Notes: a model not told the origin generated them from the letters alone. DNA of 64,000 bases from Corynebacterium minutissimum (GCF_016889765.1 NZ_CP069533.1:2108001-2172000), one strand, 5' to 3'. Counted from the first letter of the stretch, positions 6,598 to 16,106 are shown. Program-made: numbers and translations.

Positions 6598-8838
6598 ATG
6601 ACTACTCGCCGCTTTCTCGGCACTGTGCTCACCGTTTCGGTGGCCGGAACCTTCTTGGTTGCTCCTGCTTCTGCTGATGAACCAAAGGAGGGCATGGGCT
6701 CGCGCTTCACCATCGGCGTGCTGCCGGATACCCAGTTTTACTCCCGTTACTCCACCCCGGAGACCGGCAACCTGGCCCAGGCGCGCTACGGCAGCGAGCC
6801 CTACGCCGCGCAGACCGAATGGCTGGTGAAGAACCAGAAGGCCCTCAACATGGACTTCGCTACCCACCTTGGTGACGTAGTGGACCAGCCGGACGTCGAC
6901 GGCGAGTGGAAGGTCGCTGACAAGGCCATGAAGGTCCTCGATGATTCCGACCTGAACTACTCCATCCTGCCGGGCAACCACGACATGATTGAGGATGCCT
7001 CGGCGCACCCCTACAACCACTACTTCAGCGCCGAGCGTGCCAAGGCCGCCAACCCGGATACCTTCCAGGAGCGCCACACCGCAGTTAACAACGACTCCGA
7101 GTACCACATTTTTGAGGCTGAAGGCCAGAAGTACCTGGTCTTGGCGCTGGCCTGGCGCGCGGATGACGAAGCGCTCGAGTGGGCCCAGGGCGTTCTCGAT
7201 GCGCACCCAGACCTGCCGGTCATCCTCACCAGCCACGAGGTTCTCAACATCGATGGTGCTGGTGAAGTCTTCTATTCCGATGACTACGGCCAGGGTCTGT
7301 GGGACAAGTTCATCAAGAAGAATGACCAGATCTTCCTCACCATGGGCGGCCACCACCACGGCGCGGGCTACCGCGTGGACAAGAACGATGCTGGACACGA
7401 TGTCGTAGGCATCCTGCAGGACTACCAGATGGCTTACCAGGGCGGCAACGGCCTGCTCGGTGTGCTTGAGTTCGATCTTTCCGGCAACGAACTGGAGATG
7501 ACCGCCCTGTCCCCGTGGGTAGCACAGAAGCCGGCTAAGGAGCTCACGCAGTTCGACAAGCTCATCCTCGACGGCAAGGGTGATAGCTACCACGTGCCGC
7601 TCAACTTCAAGGAGCGCTTCGCCGACTTCGCTCCGGAGTGGACCATCGGCGATGAGAACGACGCCGATTTGGGCAAGAAGGCCCGCGACATCGTTGAGGA
7701 AGGCTACACCCCGTACACCATTCCGGAAGACCAGCTTCCGGAGGGCCCGAACGACTTCGTAAAGTCCGACAACACCGTCTTCCACTGGCGTCCGGGCCAG
7801 ACCAAGAACAAGGACGGCAAGCAGCTTAGCGACGGCGACGTGGCCACCGAAGGCGCCATCATTCCGGATGCCTTCGGAGCCGACGGTGCTGGTGACCTCG
7901 TTCGCGAGGGTGGTCCTTCCAACACGGGTGAGCGCATCACCTACACCAAGGACCACCACCCACTGTCCTCCGACTCTGGTTCCCTCTACTGGTCCGACCC
8001 AGCTGGCAAGGCCGCGATGGCGGAGTTCCGGTCCAAGGAAGGCGCTGAGATCAACAAGGTCGATACCTCCGCGGGCTACACCTTCGAGTCCTTCGTGAAG
8101 ATCCCGAAGGATTTCAACGGCTCTGAGCACGGCTGGGGAAGCGCGCTTTCCCGTGACTCCAGCATCGCTGAGCTTGTCGACGGCTCCGACGACACCGATC
8201 CCACCGTCATGTTCGGCATCTCCAACCTGCGTGAGCTGCGCTGGTGGGCGGAGCCGAAGGAAGGCGAAGGCTCGACCGTGTGGTCCCACGAGGTGCCCAC
8301 CGATGAGTGGATGCACATCGCCGTAGTCAACAAGCCGGATTCCGACACCGTGGAAATGTTCATCAACGGCGCACCCATCCTGCGCAACGCCAAGGGCGCT
8401 GAGGGCTTGCTCCCGCGCGACCTGCAGTGGGTCATGGGCGCTGGTTTTGATAACCGCAAGCCGCAGGACCCGTGGTATGGCTGGATTGGTGAGACCCGCC
8501 TGACCCAGGGTGTTCTGGACTCCGACGAGTGGCTCACCGCCCGCCCGGCTGTGAAGGATGAGGAACCGTCCTCCTCCGCGACCACCTCCCCGGCTGAGAC
8601 GACCACCACCGAGCCGAGCACGCCCGCTAAGCCGACCAACACGAAGGAGCCATCCGCTGGTGACATTGGCCAGGCCTTCTTCGCCGGCTCCAGCCGTGGC
8701 GCGAAGATTATCCTCCCTATCGTCGCCGTCATCGCAGCCGTCGGCGGCGCTGCCTACGCCCTTATCCCGACCATCAACCGACTCTTCGGCCTCAACATCC
8801 CGCAGCCGAAGTTGCCGAAGATTCCGGGCCTGAACTAG
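6598..8838 (+). CDS. Secreted, membrane-anchored metallophosphoesterase with LamG-like domain
   Basis: A 746-residue surface protein. Residues 1-26 are a Sec signal (cleavage near PASADEP). Residues about 36-300 are a calcineurin-like phosphoesterase with all metal motifs: Asp44 (LPDTQF), GDVVD at 92-96, GNHD at 126-129, a SHE near 212 and GGHHHG near 251. Residues about 430-645 form a concanavalin/LamG-type beta-sandwich (EFRSKEGAEI...FESFVKIP...MHIAVVNKPDSDTVEMFING...WYGWIGETRLTQGVL). A Ser/Thr/Pro linker, one membrane helix (IILPIVAVIAAVGGAAYAL) and a short basic/proline tail end the protein, so it is held on the outer face of the cytoplasmic membrane. It probably cleaves phosphoesters of nucleotides, phospholipid or teichoic-type polymers outside the cell; the substrate is unknown. 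Confidence 0.85.
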   Translation: MTTRRFLGTVLTVSVAGTFLVAPASADEPKEGMGSRFTIGVLPDTQFYSRYSTPETGNLAQARYGSEPYAAQTEWLVKNQKALNMDFATHLGDVVDQPDVDGEWKVADKAMKVLDDSDLNYSILPGNHDMIEDASAHPYNHYFSAERAKAANPDTFQERHTAVNNDSEYHIFEAEGQKYLVLALAWRADDEALEWAQGVLDAHPDLPVILTSHEVLNIDGAGEVFYSDDYGQGLWDKFIKKNDQIFLTMGGHHHGAGYRVDKNDAGHDVVGILQDYQMAYQGGNGLLGVLEFDLSGNELEMTALSPWVAQKPAKELTQFDKLILDGKGDSYHVPLNFKERFADFAPEWTIGDENDADLGKKARDIVEEGYTPYTIPEDQLPEGPNDFVKSDNTVFHWRPGQTKNKDGKQLSDGDVATEGAIIPDAFGADGAGDLVREGGPSNTGERITYTKDHHPLSSDSGSLYWSDPAGKAAMAEFRSKEGAEINKVDTSAGYTFESFVKIPKDFNGSEHGWGSALSRDSSIAELVDGSDDTDPTVMFGISNLRELRWWAEPKEGEGSTVWSHEVPTDEWMHIAVVNKPDSDTVEMFINGAPILRNAKGAEGLLPRDLQWVMGAGFDNRKPQDPWYGWIGETRLTQGVLDSDEWLTARPAVKDEEPSSSATTSPAETTTTEPSTPAKPTNTKEPSAGDIGQAFFAGSSRGAKIILPIVAVIAAVGGAAYALIPTINRLFGLNIPQPKLPKIPGLN

Positions 8839-8858
8839 TTTCGCCCACGAACGTCCGT

Positions 8859-8889
8859 CCCCCGTCTCATACTGAGGCGGGGGATTTTC
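8859..8889 (+). terminator. Intrinsic terminator
   Basis: CCCCGTCTC-ATACT-GAGGCGGGG (one G-T pair) followed by ATTTTCT, 20 bases after the phosphoesterase stop. Confidence 0.75.
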
Positions 8890-8998
8890 TATTGCGTTGG
8901 CACGGAGCGGCGGCCTCTATTTGTTAGAAACATCGTTTTGTTCCAACGGCTTCGCTGTGTGGGCAACAGCGATCTAGTTATGGACAAACCATTCTGGA

Positions 8999-9391
8999 AT
9001 GAGTAGTATGAAACTCATGGGACGGCCTCGTAAATTCAATGAAAGAGAAGTTCTTGCCGGCGCGATCACTCTATTTGGCACGAACGGATTCACTGCAGTC
9101 TCAGTGGATGATGTGGTGAATCAACTGGGACTTAACCGGTCCAGCTTCTACAACCTTTATGGCTCGAAGCATGGACTGTTTCGTGCAGCAGCTGAAACGG
9201 TGTGCGCTGAAGCTGAAGGCGGCCGAGTATCGGATGCGACAAAGGATTTCGTGGTGGTGGCACTGGTTGAGGTGGCGCCAGTCAGTAAGGATTTACGCGA
9301 GCTTACCCAGCGGGCTTATGAACTGTGCTTCACCGGCCCTGAATCGCTAGGGCAGCATGTGCTCGCCCGTGCGCAAAGAACTGAAGATTAA
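8999..9391 (+). CDS. Short TetR-family regulator
   Basis: The first 60 residues are a TetR DNA-binding domain: GRPRKFNEREVLAGAITLFGTNGF, then the helix-turn-helix VSVDDVVNQLGLNRSSFYNLYGSK. The protein stops at 130 residues, whereas the family is usually 180-220, so most of the ligand/dimer domain is missing. Either it is a truncated gene or a minimal member. ATG codons at 8999, 9008 and 9017 are all possible starts; the last begins at the usual GRP motif. A small palindrome, CATTC-TG-GAATG at 8990-9001, overlaps the first start and could be an operator. A PH-like gene follows 11 bases downstream, presumably in the same transcript. Confidence 0.72.
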   Translation: MSSMKLMGRPRKFNEREVLAGAITLFGTNGFTAVSVDDVVNQLGLNRSSFYNLYGSKHGLFRAAAETVCAEAEGGRVSDATKDFVVVALVEVAPVSKDLRELTQRAYELCFTGPESLGQHVLARAQRTED

Positions 9392-9402
9392 GGAGAACCA
9401 TC

Positions 9403-9759
9403 ATGAACAACAAACTCACTCTGACAGATGCTGAGCTCATCGTCGAACCTCTCGGGCTAGACAAGCTTTGGTCTCTGACCGGCAGCATCACGATTCCGTG
9501 GGAGCATGTGCGCGGCGCTACTCATGACCCCGGCATGAAGCACGAACCAAAAGGTTTCCGTGCGCCGGGGCTGCGAAGTGGACAGAAGCTAGCGGGCACC
9601 TTCCACGCGGATGGTGGCCGACAATTCTGGAACGTCAGCGGCTATGAGAATGCCGTTGTCATTGAGCTCAAGGAAGAGCACTTCGATCGGCTTATCGTGT
9701 CCTTGGATAACCCGGCTGAATGTGTAGCGCGCATCAACGAGAAAGCGCAAGCTGTCTGA
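9403..9759 (+). CDS. Conserved actinobacterial PH-like protein
   Basis: A 118-residue soluble protein without signal or membrane segment. An AAGGAG sits 7 bases before its ATG. The pattern (LTLTDAELIVEPLGLDKLWS, ITIPWEHVRGATHDPG, AGTFHADGGRQFWNVSG, AVVIELKEEHFDRLIVSLDNP) is that of small actinobacterial proteins predicted to adopt a bacterial PH-like beta-barrel. Function is unknown. It sits directly behind the TetR gene, suggesting co-regulation. I am sure it is a real gene, not of its role. Confidence 0.75.
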   Translation: MNNKLTLTDAELIVEPLGLDKLWSLTGSITIPWEHVRGATHDPGMKHEPKGFRAPGLRSGQKLAGTFHADGGRQFWNVSGYENAVVIELKEEHFDRLIVSLDNPAECVARINEKAQAV

Positions 9760-10136
9760 GTCTGACGTGTCCCAGCGCCAGTACTCGATGTCATCTACTG
9801 TAAATAGTAGGTGAAAACTGCGGGCGAACTTTCGTCCACTAGTTACCGTGAATGACACGTTTATGCTGAACGGATCTCGGTTCTGGAGTTAAAGTGACCC
9901 AAGTCTTGTCCTATCTACTCGGACGGAACAAAACCTGGGACACCTCAGTCCTTGGATGTTGAGGGTGTGGCTGGTGCGTCGGCCGGCGGGGTCGGTGAGC
10001 CAGTCGGCGGGGGTTGGTGCAACTGTTGGAGGATGATAACCAACTCTATTTGTAGACCTCGGCTAAGTGTTAAGCGTTTTGCCGTTGTTGCCAGATACCA
10101 GAAAGTTGGGTTTCGGAGTAGGCGAATTCGGGGTCG
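9760..10136. other. Degenerate intergenic region with a possible transposase remnant
   Basis: No intact gene. CTACT-GTAAAT-AGTAG (9793-9808) is a small dyad. On the minus strand, 9945-10050 encodes a Pro/Thr-rich end (LQQLHQPPPTGSPTPPADAP) that looks like a transposase C-terminus, but I cannot assign a family and the upstream part is unrecognisable. Confidence 0.3.
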
Positions 10137-10358
10137 ATGCTGGTGACGGCGTGGGTGAGTCCCGTGGTGCTTACCGTTGGAATGCAAATTTCACATGGCA
10201 TTTTGACGGTGCTGGGCAAGGAATCCAACGAGATTTCTGGCATTGCAGGTTTGAGCCACATCTTGATCACGGTGGGGCTGACGGTCTTTCTCGTGAATTT
10301 GGGCCGGGCCATCAAGGAACCAGATGCAGGCAGCGCCAATGCTTCGGTGAACGCCTAA
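10137..10358 (+). pseudogene. C-terminal fragment of a membrane protein gene
   Basis: The frame gives two hydrophobic segments (WVSPVVLTVGMQISHGIL and ILITVGLTVFLVNLGRAI) and a natural-looking C-terminal tail, but a stop lies a few codons upstream and no start region fits. It ends 2 bases before the ATG of the broken MFS gene, so it was probably the upstream partner in an operon. I do not recognise the family. Confidence 0.4.
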
Positions 10359-10360
10359 CT

Positions 10361-11705
10361 ATGAGCGAGCGCAGCGCTCAAGAACGCTCAAGAAAACGTC
10401 ACGGCGCCTACTCGCCGCGATTGGATAAGCCTGGCGGTTCTTTCCGTCGGACTGGGCGTCATTGTTCTAGATGGCACTATCGTCGGCGTGGCATTGCCTT
10501 CGAACATCACTGACCTGCAGCTCAACCTGACCGCAGGCGCAGTGGGTCAACAGCCTCTATGCGGTGCTACTGGCGGAGCTGCTCTGCGACGGGGCAAGAT
10601 TGCGGATACCTGGGGACGCAAGCGAGCCTTCCTCACCGGCCTGACAATATTCGTGGCAGGCAGCGTATTGGCGGGATTTCCTACCTCGGCCGCCACGTGG
10701 ATCTCCGCGCGCGCAGTACAGGCAATCGGTGCTGCGTTCATCATGCCTTCCACGCTTACCACGGGTAAACCGTATTCCGCGGCAAATACCGTGCAGCAGC
10801 CTTTGGTGTGTGGGGGCGCGGTGATTTCCGGTGCGGCAGCGGTCGGACCGCTTGCCGGTGGTGCACTGACGGAATGGGTGTCCTGGTATTCGCGATTATC
10901 GAGGGCCCGACCTAGGCTGGTGGGAGCCCCAATCCTCATTCAGCTTCTTTGGCTGGACCTGGTTCGAAAACGCGGCTATTTCACCGGTTCCGCTAGGGCG
11001 CACGATTTCGGCCGTGGGCTTCGCGCTGTTAATCAGGTCGGAAAAGCACCGCGAGCGGGGTCACCGCTCGGCGCTGTTGTATCTTGAATCGTTTTCTTAT
11101 TCCACGTTCTCGTGGGGCAATATCACCGCTGGTGCGGTAGCAATCGGCGAGTTTGCCATCATCTTCGTGTTGCCGCTGTACCTGATTAATACGTTGGACC
11201 TCTGCACGATGTTGTCTGGCCTGGTGCTGGCAGCCATGGCAATCGGTGCATTCTTCTCCGTTGCAGCAGCCCCCCACGTCGCGGCACGGTACGGGGCGCC
11301 TGGTACCGTGCTCATTGGGCTCGGCTTGGAAGCCGTCGGCGTCCTTATCCTCGTCCTGCTTATGGGGCCGGATACGAATGGTTGGATCATCGCCGCGCCG
11401 CTGACCCTGTACGGCTTGGGCCTGGGGTTCGCCTCCGCGCAGCTGACTGGCACGATGCTGCGGGATACTCCCGTCGATGACTCCGGGCAAGCCTCCGCAA
11501 CGCAAACCACCGTGCGCCTGGGGCAGTGGTGTAGGCCTTAAGCGAAGGCATGGCCAACGCCGCGCAGTGGTCGCTCGTAGCCGCTACCGCATTCTTCGCT
11601 CTGAGCTTTGTCGGTGCACTTAGGGTGCTCCGTGCTGCGGGGGAGAAGGGTGCCCCCGCAAACAGCGCCGATCTCGGTGCCCGCGTTAATCGCGTCCCGA
11701 ACTGA
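10361..11705 (+). pseudogene. Frameshifted MFS multidrug efflux gene (DHA2-like)
   Basis: Fragments of one 14-helix drug:H+ antiporter lie in order but in different frames. The start MSERSAQERSRK is out of frame with the first helix (DWISLAVLSVGLGVIVLDGT...VALPSNITDLQ). The next frame carries GKIADTWGRKRAFLTGL (motif A) and ISARAVQAIGAAFIMPSTL, then degenerates near 10770-10800 and again after TEWVSW. A third frame from about 11014 gives the middle and late helices (SFSYSTFSWGNITAGAVAIGEFAIIFVLPLYL to GLGFASAQLTGT). The last helix (AAQWSLVAATAFFALSFVGAL) is in yet another frame, ending in TGA at 11703-11705. The segment is also shorter than an intact gene, so internal deletions are present. 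It overlaps the convergent ABC gene by 20 bases. Confidence 0.82.
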
Positions 11706-13458
11706 TTTTCCACCCGCGTGCTGCTTTGCGTTGCTGCCAGAAGTGACGGTAGATACCGGGGACATCGGAAAGCTCAGAATGCGTGCCCAGCTGGCTGACT
11801 TGCCCGTGTTCATCCAAGACTACGATTTGATCAGCAGATTTGATTGTATCCAGCTTATGGGCGATGACAATAAAAGTAGATTGCTCCCGTAGCTCGTCCA
11901 TCGCAGCAAGAATGTTTGCCTCATTTTCTGCATCGAGCGCGGAGGTAGCCTCATCAAAGAGTACAATCGGCGCTTGCTTGAGAAGCGCGCGAGCTACAGA
12001 TACGCGCTGGCGTTCACCGCCGGATAGAAGCCGCCCGCCTTCACCAACAGGAGCATGCCACCCTAGGCGGTTGGCAATAGAAGTCACGCCTGAAAGATCA
12101 GCTGCGCGGAAGACTTCCTCATCGGAGGCGTCGGGACGACCAACGCGGATATTAGCGATTAACGAGTCGTCGAAGAGGTAGACGTCCTGAAAGACCATGG
12201 ACAGTCTGGACATTAACTGTTCGGTTCCAAGCTCGCGGATATCTACGCCGTCAACCATCACCGCCCCGGAATCTACATCCCAGAATCGCGAAATAAGGCG
12301 CGCAATTGTGGTCTTTCCGGAGCCAGAAGGACCGACAATGGCGGTAACGGTGCCTGAGCGAGCATGGAAAGCGACATCTACCAATACTGGTTTATCGCCG
12401 TATCCAAACGTGACATTACGCAGCTCTACATTTCCCGAACCATCGCCTGGGCGCGGAGTAGTGGGTTCTGGCAGGGAAGGAGCATCCGTGATGAGCTCAG
12501 TTTCTGCGAGCGCGATACGACCGGCGTCTAAACCGACGAAAGAAGAACCCAGCTGCTCAAGCGTGCGGGTAAACCTCAAGCTGATTCCGATGATCGCAAT
12601 TGTTTCTAGTGGCGATAGGGCGCCTTCAACGGCAAGATCCGCGGAGACCATAATGAGAGCCACGATGAAGATCTGCACTACTATGCCGTTGAGTAGCAAA
12701 GCTAATGTGGATACCCATAGCTCGCGTATTCGTGCTTTATGGTCGATTTCTAGCGCTTGCTCTAGTGGCGCAAAAACTTGTGATTGTCCTGCCGCGCGCA
12801 GGGCTGGTTGACGGTTAGCAAATTCTACGATGCGCTGGGAGAGCTCTTTACTCGGCCCCAGTGTGCGGTTCGATGCTTTCTCACGAATCCATGCAGCCAA
12901 CTGCATCACCACGAGCGCCAATGGTGCGATGATAAGAAGGACCAAGCCCAGCTTCGGGTTCCAGAAACACGCTCCTACTAACAAGGTGACAAGTGCCGCG
13001 CTATCGCGGTATATCGTTCCTTGAACATGCGCAATGGTCTCGGACGCCACCATAAAGCGATCTGAAACGAGGCGAGATAGGCCGCCGGTATTAGCCGGTA
13101 CGAACCAGCCGAGCGGTAGCGTTGCTAATTTATCGCCCACAGTCGTGTGCGCGGTTCGGATGAAGTCCAAGGCCGTGTGGTAAGAGGCCATGGTTGCGAA
13201 AAATCGCAGCGCAAAAGCTACGAGCGCAATTGCCAAAAGCGTCCACATCCATGGTGCGATTGTCGTATCCCCATCGAGTGCCTTTGTAAGTGGCACGAGC
13301 GTGAGAACGGCGAGGCCGTCAAGCACGCCAACGATAAGCGATAGACAAGCATACCTTTTATTTAGCTTATGGCCTACAGGACCTTGCAGCTTTTTGACAC
13401 TGCGAGTGAGTAGCGGATCACGAAGACGCGAACTAACAGGCGTAGTGGCATTAGACAT
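11686..13458 (-). CDS. ABC transporter, fused permease/ATPase, YbtQ/IrtB-like
   Basis: A 590-residue half-transporter: a six-helix membrane domain (residues about 35-325) and an ATPase domain (about 350-580) with Walker A GPSGSGKTT, signature LSGGERQR, Walker B IVLFDEATSALD and switch His in VIAHKLDTI. It has an exporter-type (type IV) fold, but the neighbouring partner of the same build and the upstream DtxR-like box point to the YbtPQ/IrtAB group, which imports ferric siderophores. Its start overlaps the end of the partner gene by 8 bases, so the two are translationally coupled and probably form a heterodimer. The substrate is inferred, not shown. Confidence 0.85.
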   Translation of the reverse strand: MSNATTPVSSRLRDPLLTRSVKKLQGPVGHKLNKRYACLSLIVGVLDGLAVLTLVPLTKALDGDTTIAPWMWTLLAIALVAFALRFFATMASYHTALDFIRTAHTTVGDKLATLPLGWFVPANTGGLSRLVSDRFMVASETIAHVQGTIYRDSAALVTLLVGACFWNPKLGLVLLIIAPLALVVMQLAAWIREKASNRTLGPSKELSQRIVEFANRQPALRAAGQSQVFAPLEQALEIDHKARIRELWVSTLALLLNGIVVQIFIVALIMVSADLAVEGALSPLETIAIIGISLRFTRTLEQLGSSFVGLDAGRIALAETELITDAPSLPEPTTPRPGDGSGNVELRNVTFGYGDKPVLVDVAFHARSGTVTAIVGPSGSGKTTIARLISRFWDVDSGAVMVDGVDIRELGTEQLMSRLSMVFQDVYLFDDSLIANIRVGRPDASDEEVFRAADLSGVTSIANRLGWHAPVGEGGRLLSGGERQRVSVARALLKQAPIVLFDEATSALDAENEANILAAMDELREQSTFIVIAHKLDTIKSADQIVVLDEHGQVSQLGTHSELSDVPGIYRHFWQQRKAARGWKISSGRD

Positions 13459-15199
13459 GAGAATTATCCTTCATAGGCTTGAGGCAGATTATTTGGTCTG
13501 CTCCTTGGATGGACTCCGGCTTGTGGGCGATGACTAAGACGGTCTTGCCTCTGACGAGTGTGGCTAGAGCTGCTTGAATTTCTGCTTCGCAGTCAGGATC
13601 AGTTGCCGCAGTAGCTTCATCCAGGATCAAGATTGGGGCATTGGTAATAATTGCCCGGGCAATAGAAATGCGTTGCTGTTGTCCACCGGATAAAGAGATG
13701 TCCTCGCCAACAACGGTGTCGAGCCCAGCCGGTAAAGCGCGAATATCAGCAGCTATGTGCGCAGCCTCTGCGGCTTGCCAGATCTCTTCATCGCGGGCTT
13801 CTGGGCGTGCAAGGCGAATGTTTTCCCGAATACTCATACGCAGTAAGTGAGGATCTTGTAAGACGAAAGCCACAGTGCGGTACAAACTGTCGAAAGTGAG
13901 ATCACGGATATCCACGTTGTTGATAGTGATTGTGCCCGAATCTGGATCCTGGAAACGCGCCAGCATCGTTGCTGCTGTGGATTTGCCAGACCCGGAGGGG
14001 CCAATCAATGCCGTGACAGTGCCTGCATTTAGTTGCGCAGAAAAGTCTTGGAGGACTGGTGTGTCTGGGGCGTAGCTAAAGCTGACCTTATGGAACTCCA
14101 CCTCCATGTCTTGACTACTGGCATCGAGGCTCTTTTGGCCTTCTTTCACGTGGGAAATTGTCATGACTTCATCAAGGCGCAACGCCGCATTGCCAGCGAG
14201 CTGGTAAGACCACATCATTTGGCCGACGGTTTGAATCGTGCCCGGGATCACCAGCGCAATTAACGTTGTTGCGATGACTTCAGCGACCGTGACATAGTCA
14301 CCAGCTATCAGCAGGGAACCGGCTCCTACATTGATAAGGATGAGGACAGGAACCGCCACCACAGACTCTGAGATTGCGGAAACGCGCAGAAGCGGACGTA
14401 CCCACTCGTAATAGAATTCCGCGAATTTTTGGGCAGCTTCGCGATATCGAGCGTGGGCTTTGCCAACGGTGCCGAAAGCCTTGACGACGGAAATACCTTC
14501 GGAGAACTCCACCGCAGTCGCAGAGACCTCACCCAGATAATTATCCATTTCCGCAGTTTTTGTGCCCATATTTTTCATTGAATACGCTTGGATTGCTAGG
14601 AAAATGGGCACAGTGGCAATAGAAAGTAGACCAAGGCGCCAATCCAAGATAAAGGCATAAACCAGAAGCGCGAGGGGCGTAAAGATCGCGGCGACCTTCT
14701 CTACAGGAGCGTGGGCTGTCAGGGTGTGCAGAGTTAGCGTATCGTCCTCGACGGCTTTGCGGACTTTGCCGGAATTAGTCTGGCTAAACCACGAGAGTGG
14801 TGCTTTCGCAATAGCGGTAATAATTCGGCGCCGGTTAATCCCCACCAGCTTTGCATCAGCGAAGTGGGTGATCGCAAGGGCAAGGAAATAGAAGAATAGC
14901 TGGCCCAAAAATGCAGCAAGTAGCCATTTCACAATGGACGCGACGTCATCAGTATTGCCGTCGATTAGAGCATTTCCCAGTGCCACCAACGCGACGTAGG
15001 GTGCTACGGCGAGTACCGAGGATATAAGCGCGAGAAACTGTGCGAAGTAGATGGTTGTTTGCACTGGGGCCAGTAGCTTTTTTAGAGCGACCTGGCCGGC
15101 TTTTTGTTTTGCGCGAGCCTCTTCTTCCGGTGACGCACCGTGTGATTCTGGTGCGTGGGTTCCGCTTGATTCTGTGGAACTTTGTTTTACTTCAGACAT
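13451..15199 (-). CDS. ABC transporter, fused permease/ATPase, YbtP/IrtA-like
   Basis: A 582-residue half-transporter with an approximately 45-residue soluble Glu/Ser-rich lead, six membrane helices and an ATPase domain: Walker A GPSGSGKST, signature LSGGQQQR, Walker B ILILDEATAATD, switch VIAHKPE. It lacks the siderophore-interacting FAD domain found at the N-terminus of mycobacterial IrtA. A GAGAAAG ribosome-binding site precedes the ATG. It follows the broken tandem ATPase gene by 7 bases and overlaps the next ABC gene, so all three share a transcript read from the iron-box promoter near 16.1 kb. Likely role: ferric siderophore import as a heterodimer with the downstream product. Confidence 0.85.
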   Translation of the reverse strand: MSEVKQSSTESSGTHAPESHGASPEEEARAKQKAGQVALKKLLAPVQTTIYFAQFLALISSVLAVAPYVALVALGNALIDGNTDDVASIVKWLLAAFLGQLFFYFLALAITHFADAKLVGINRRRIITAIAKAPLSWFSQTNSGKVRKAVEDDTLTLHTLTAHAPVEKVAAIFTPLALLVYAFILDWRLGLLSIATVPIFLAIQAYSMKNMGTKTAEMDNYLGEVSATAVEFSEGISVVKAFGTVGKAHARYREAAQKFAEFYYEWVRPLLRVSAISESVVAVPVLILINVGAGSLLIAGDYVTVAEVIATTLIALVIPGTIQTVGQMMWSYQLAGNAALRLDEVMTISHVKEGQKSLDASSQDMEVEFHKVSFSYAPDTPVLQDFSAQLNAGTVTALIGPSGSGKSTAATMLARFQDPDSGTITINNVDIRDLTFDSLYRTVAFVLQDPHLLRMSIRENIRLARPEARDEEIWQAAEAAHIAADIRALPAGLDTVVGEDISLSGGQQQRISIARAIITNAPILILDEATAATDPDCEAEIQAALATLVRGKTVLVIAHKPESIQGADQIICLKPMKDNSHV

Positions 15200-15206
15200 T
15201 ACTTTC

Positions 15207-16075
15207 TCAATTCTTGTTGATGTCAGTCATATCGATGATTCTGGTGACTGATTCTTGGATGAATTCGTGGTCATGGGTGATGACGATGACCACTGCTCCG
15301 CTTGCTGCAAGAGATCGAAGGAGCGCAGAGATGGATTGCAGTTGGCGCCAGCCCACGCCAGAGGTAGGTTCATCGAAGATGTAGACCTCTGCTTGCTTGG
15401 CTTGGGCTGAAGCTATGGCTAAGCGTTGCCGTTGCCCACCGGACAGAGACTGCGGATGCCGTTGGGCCATTCCTGCCAGATCGAGGCGATGGAGAATCTC
15501 ATTGACATCGATATGGTCCCGCTTCTTCTTTGTTAGTCCGAGCGTTACTTCTTCTTCGGTGGTGGCTGCGAATAATTGGCGGCCAACATCTTGCATCACC
15601 ATGTACGCGGTACGTCTGCGGGCAGCCGCTCCTACTCGTTTGCTGTTCAAACGAAGACTACCGCCGCGTTTGGGAGAAGCAAGACCACAAATGATCCTGG
15701 CGAGGGTGGTTTTCCAGCGCCGTTGGGCCCGATTAAGGCGGTGACCTCGCCGCTGGGGAAAATGCGTGGTCAATGTTTAGCACCTCATGCGTGCCATAAG
15801 AAAACAGATGTTGCTTAACTCGAGTCCGCTCCGCTGGGGATCGGCGTTTTCGAGCGTGAGTGGTACCGGCACGCTCGCGGGCAGGGGAACGTGGTGTAAG
15901 CTGCGTAGCCCCAATTGTTTGCGTTCGGGTTCGTCTAAGGCATAAAACTCCTGAGCGTGGAAACTCCGCCAGCGTTGATGAGATCTCTGGTGTTTAAACG
16001 TGCCGTCGACCCACTGGATGAGCTTGTACTCCGTGCGGGCGTAGAGGAATGTTTGGTCATAGTAAACCTCGATTC
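15207..16075 (-). pseudogene. Broken tandem ECF-type ATPase gene
   Basis: Reading on the minus strand, a linker (RTEYKLIQWVDGTF...FYALDEPERKQLGLRSLHHV) leads into a second ATPase domain (LELSNICF, then SYGTHEVLNIDHA). The frame breaks at about 15788, where the frame changes after CF; at about 15760, where an extra C lies in TTTTCCCC; and at the Walker A run GGAAAACC near 15710, where one A is missing. With these corrected it would read EVTALIGPNGAGKTTLARII and run on into the intact part with VMQDVGRQLFA, signature LSGGQRQR and Walker B YIFDEPTSG. The first ATPase domain of this usually tandem protein is absent. Homopolymer-like breaks could be sequencing errors, but the missing first half argues for real decay. 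Confidence 0.75.
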
Positions 16076-16087
16076 ATGAAAATCAGG

Positions 16088-16106
16088 CAAGGTAAGGCTT
16101 GCCTAA
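16088..16106 (-). promoter_or_regulatory. DtxR-like iron box
   Basis: On the minus strand TTAGGCAAGCCTTACCTTG matches the corynebacterial DtxR consensus TTAGGTTAGCCTAACCTAA at 14 of 19 positions. An AT-rich -10 region (TATTATATATAT) lies immediately upstream of it (16106-16117 on the plus strand), so bound repressor would block the promoter that reads towards the ATPase remnant and the ABC pair. This is the main sign that the cluster is iron-regulated. Confidence 0.65.

Noticed and set aside
6556..8316. 586-codon open frame antisense to the phosphoesterase gene
   Set aside because: It mirrors the third-codon GC bias of the real gene; its composition (Val/Gly/Leu-rich, no domain) and lack of ribosome-binding site show it is a shadow.
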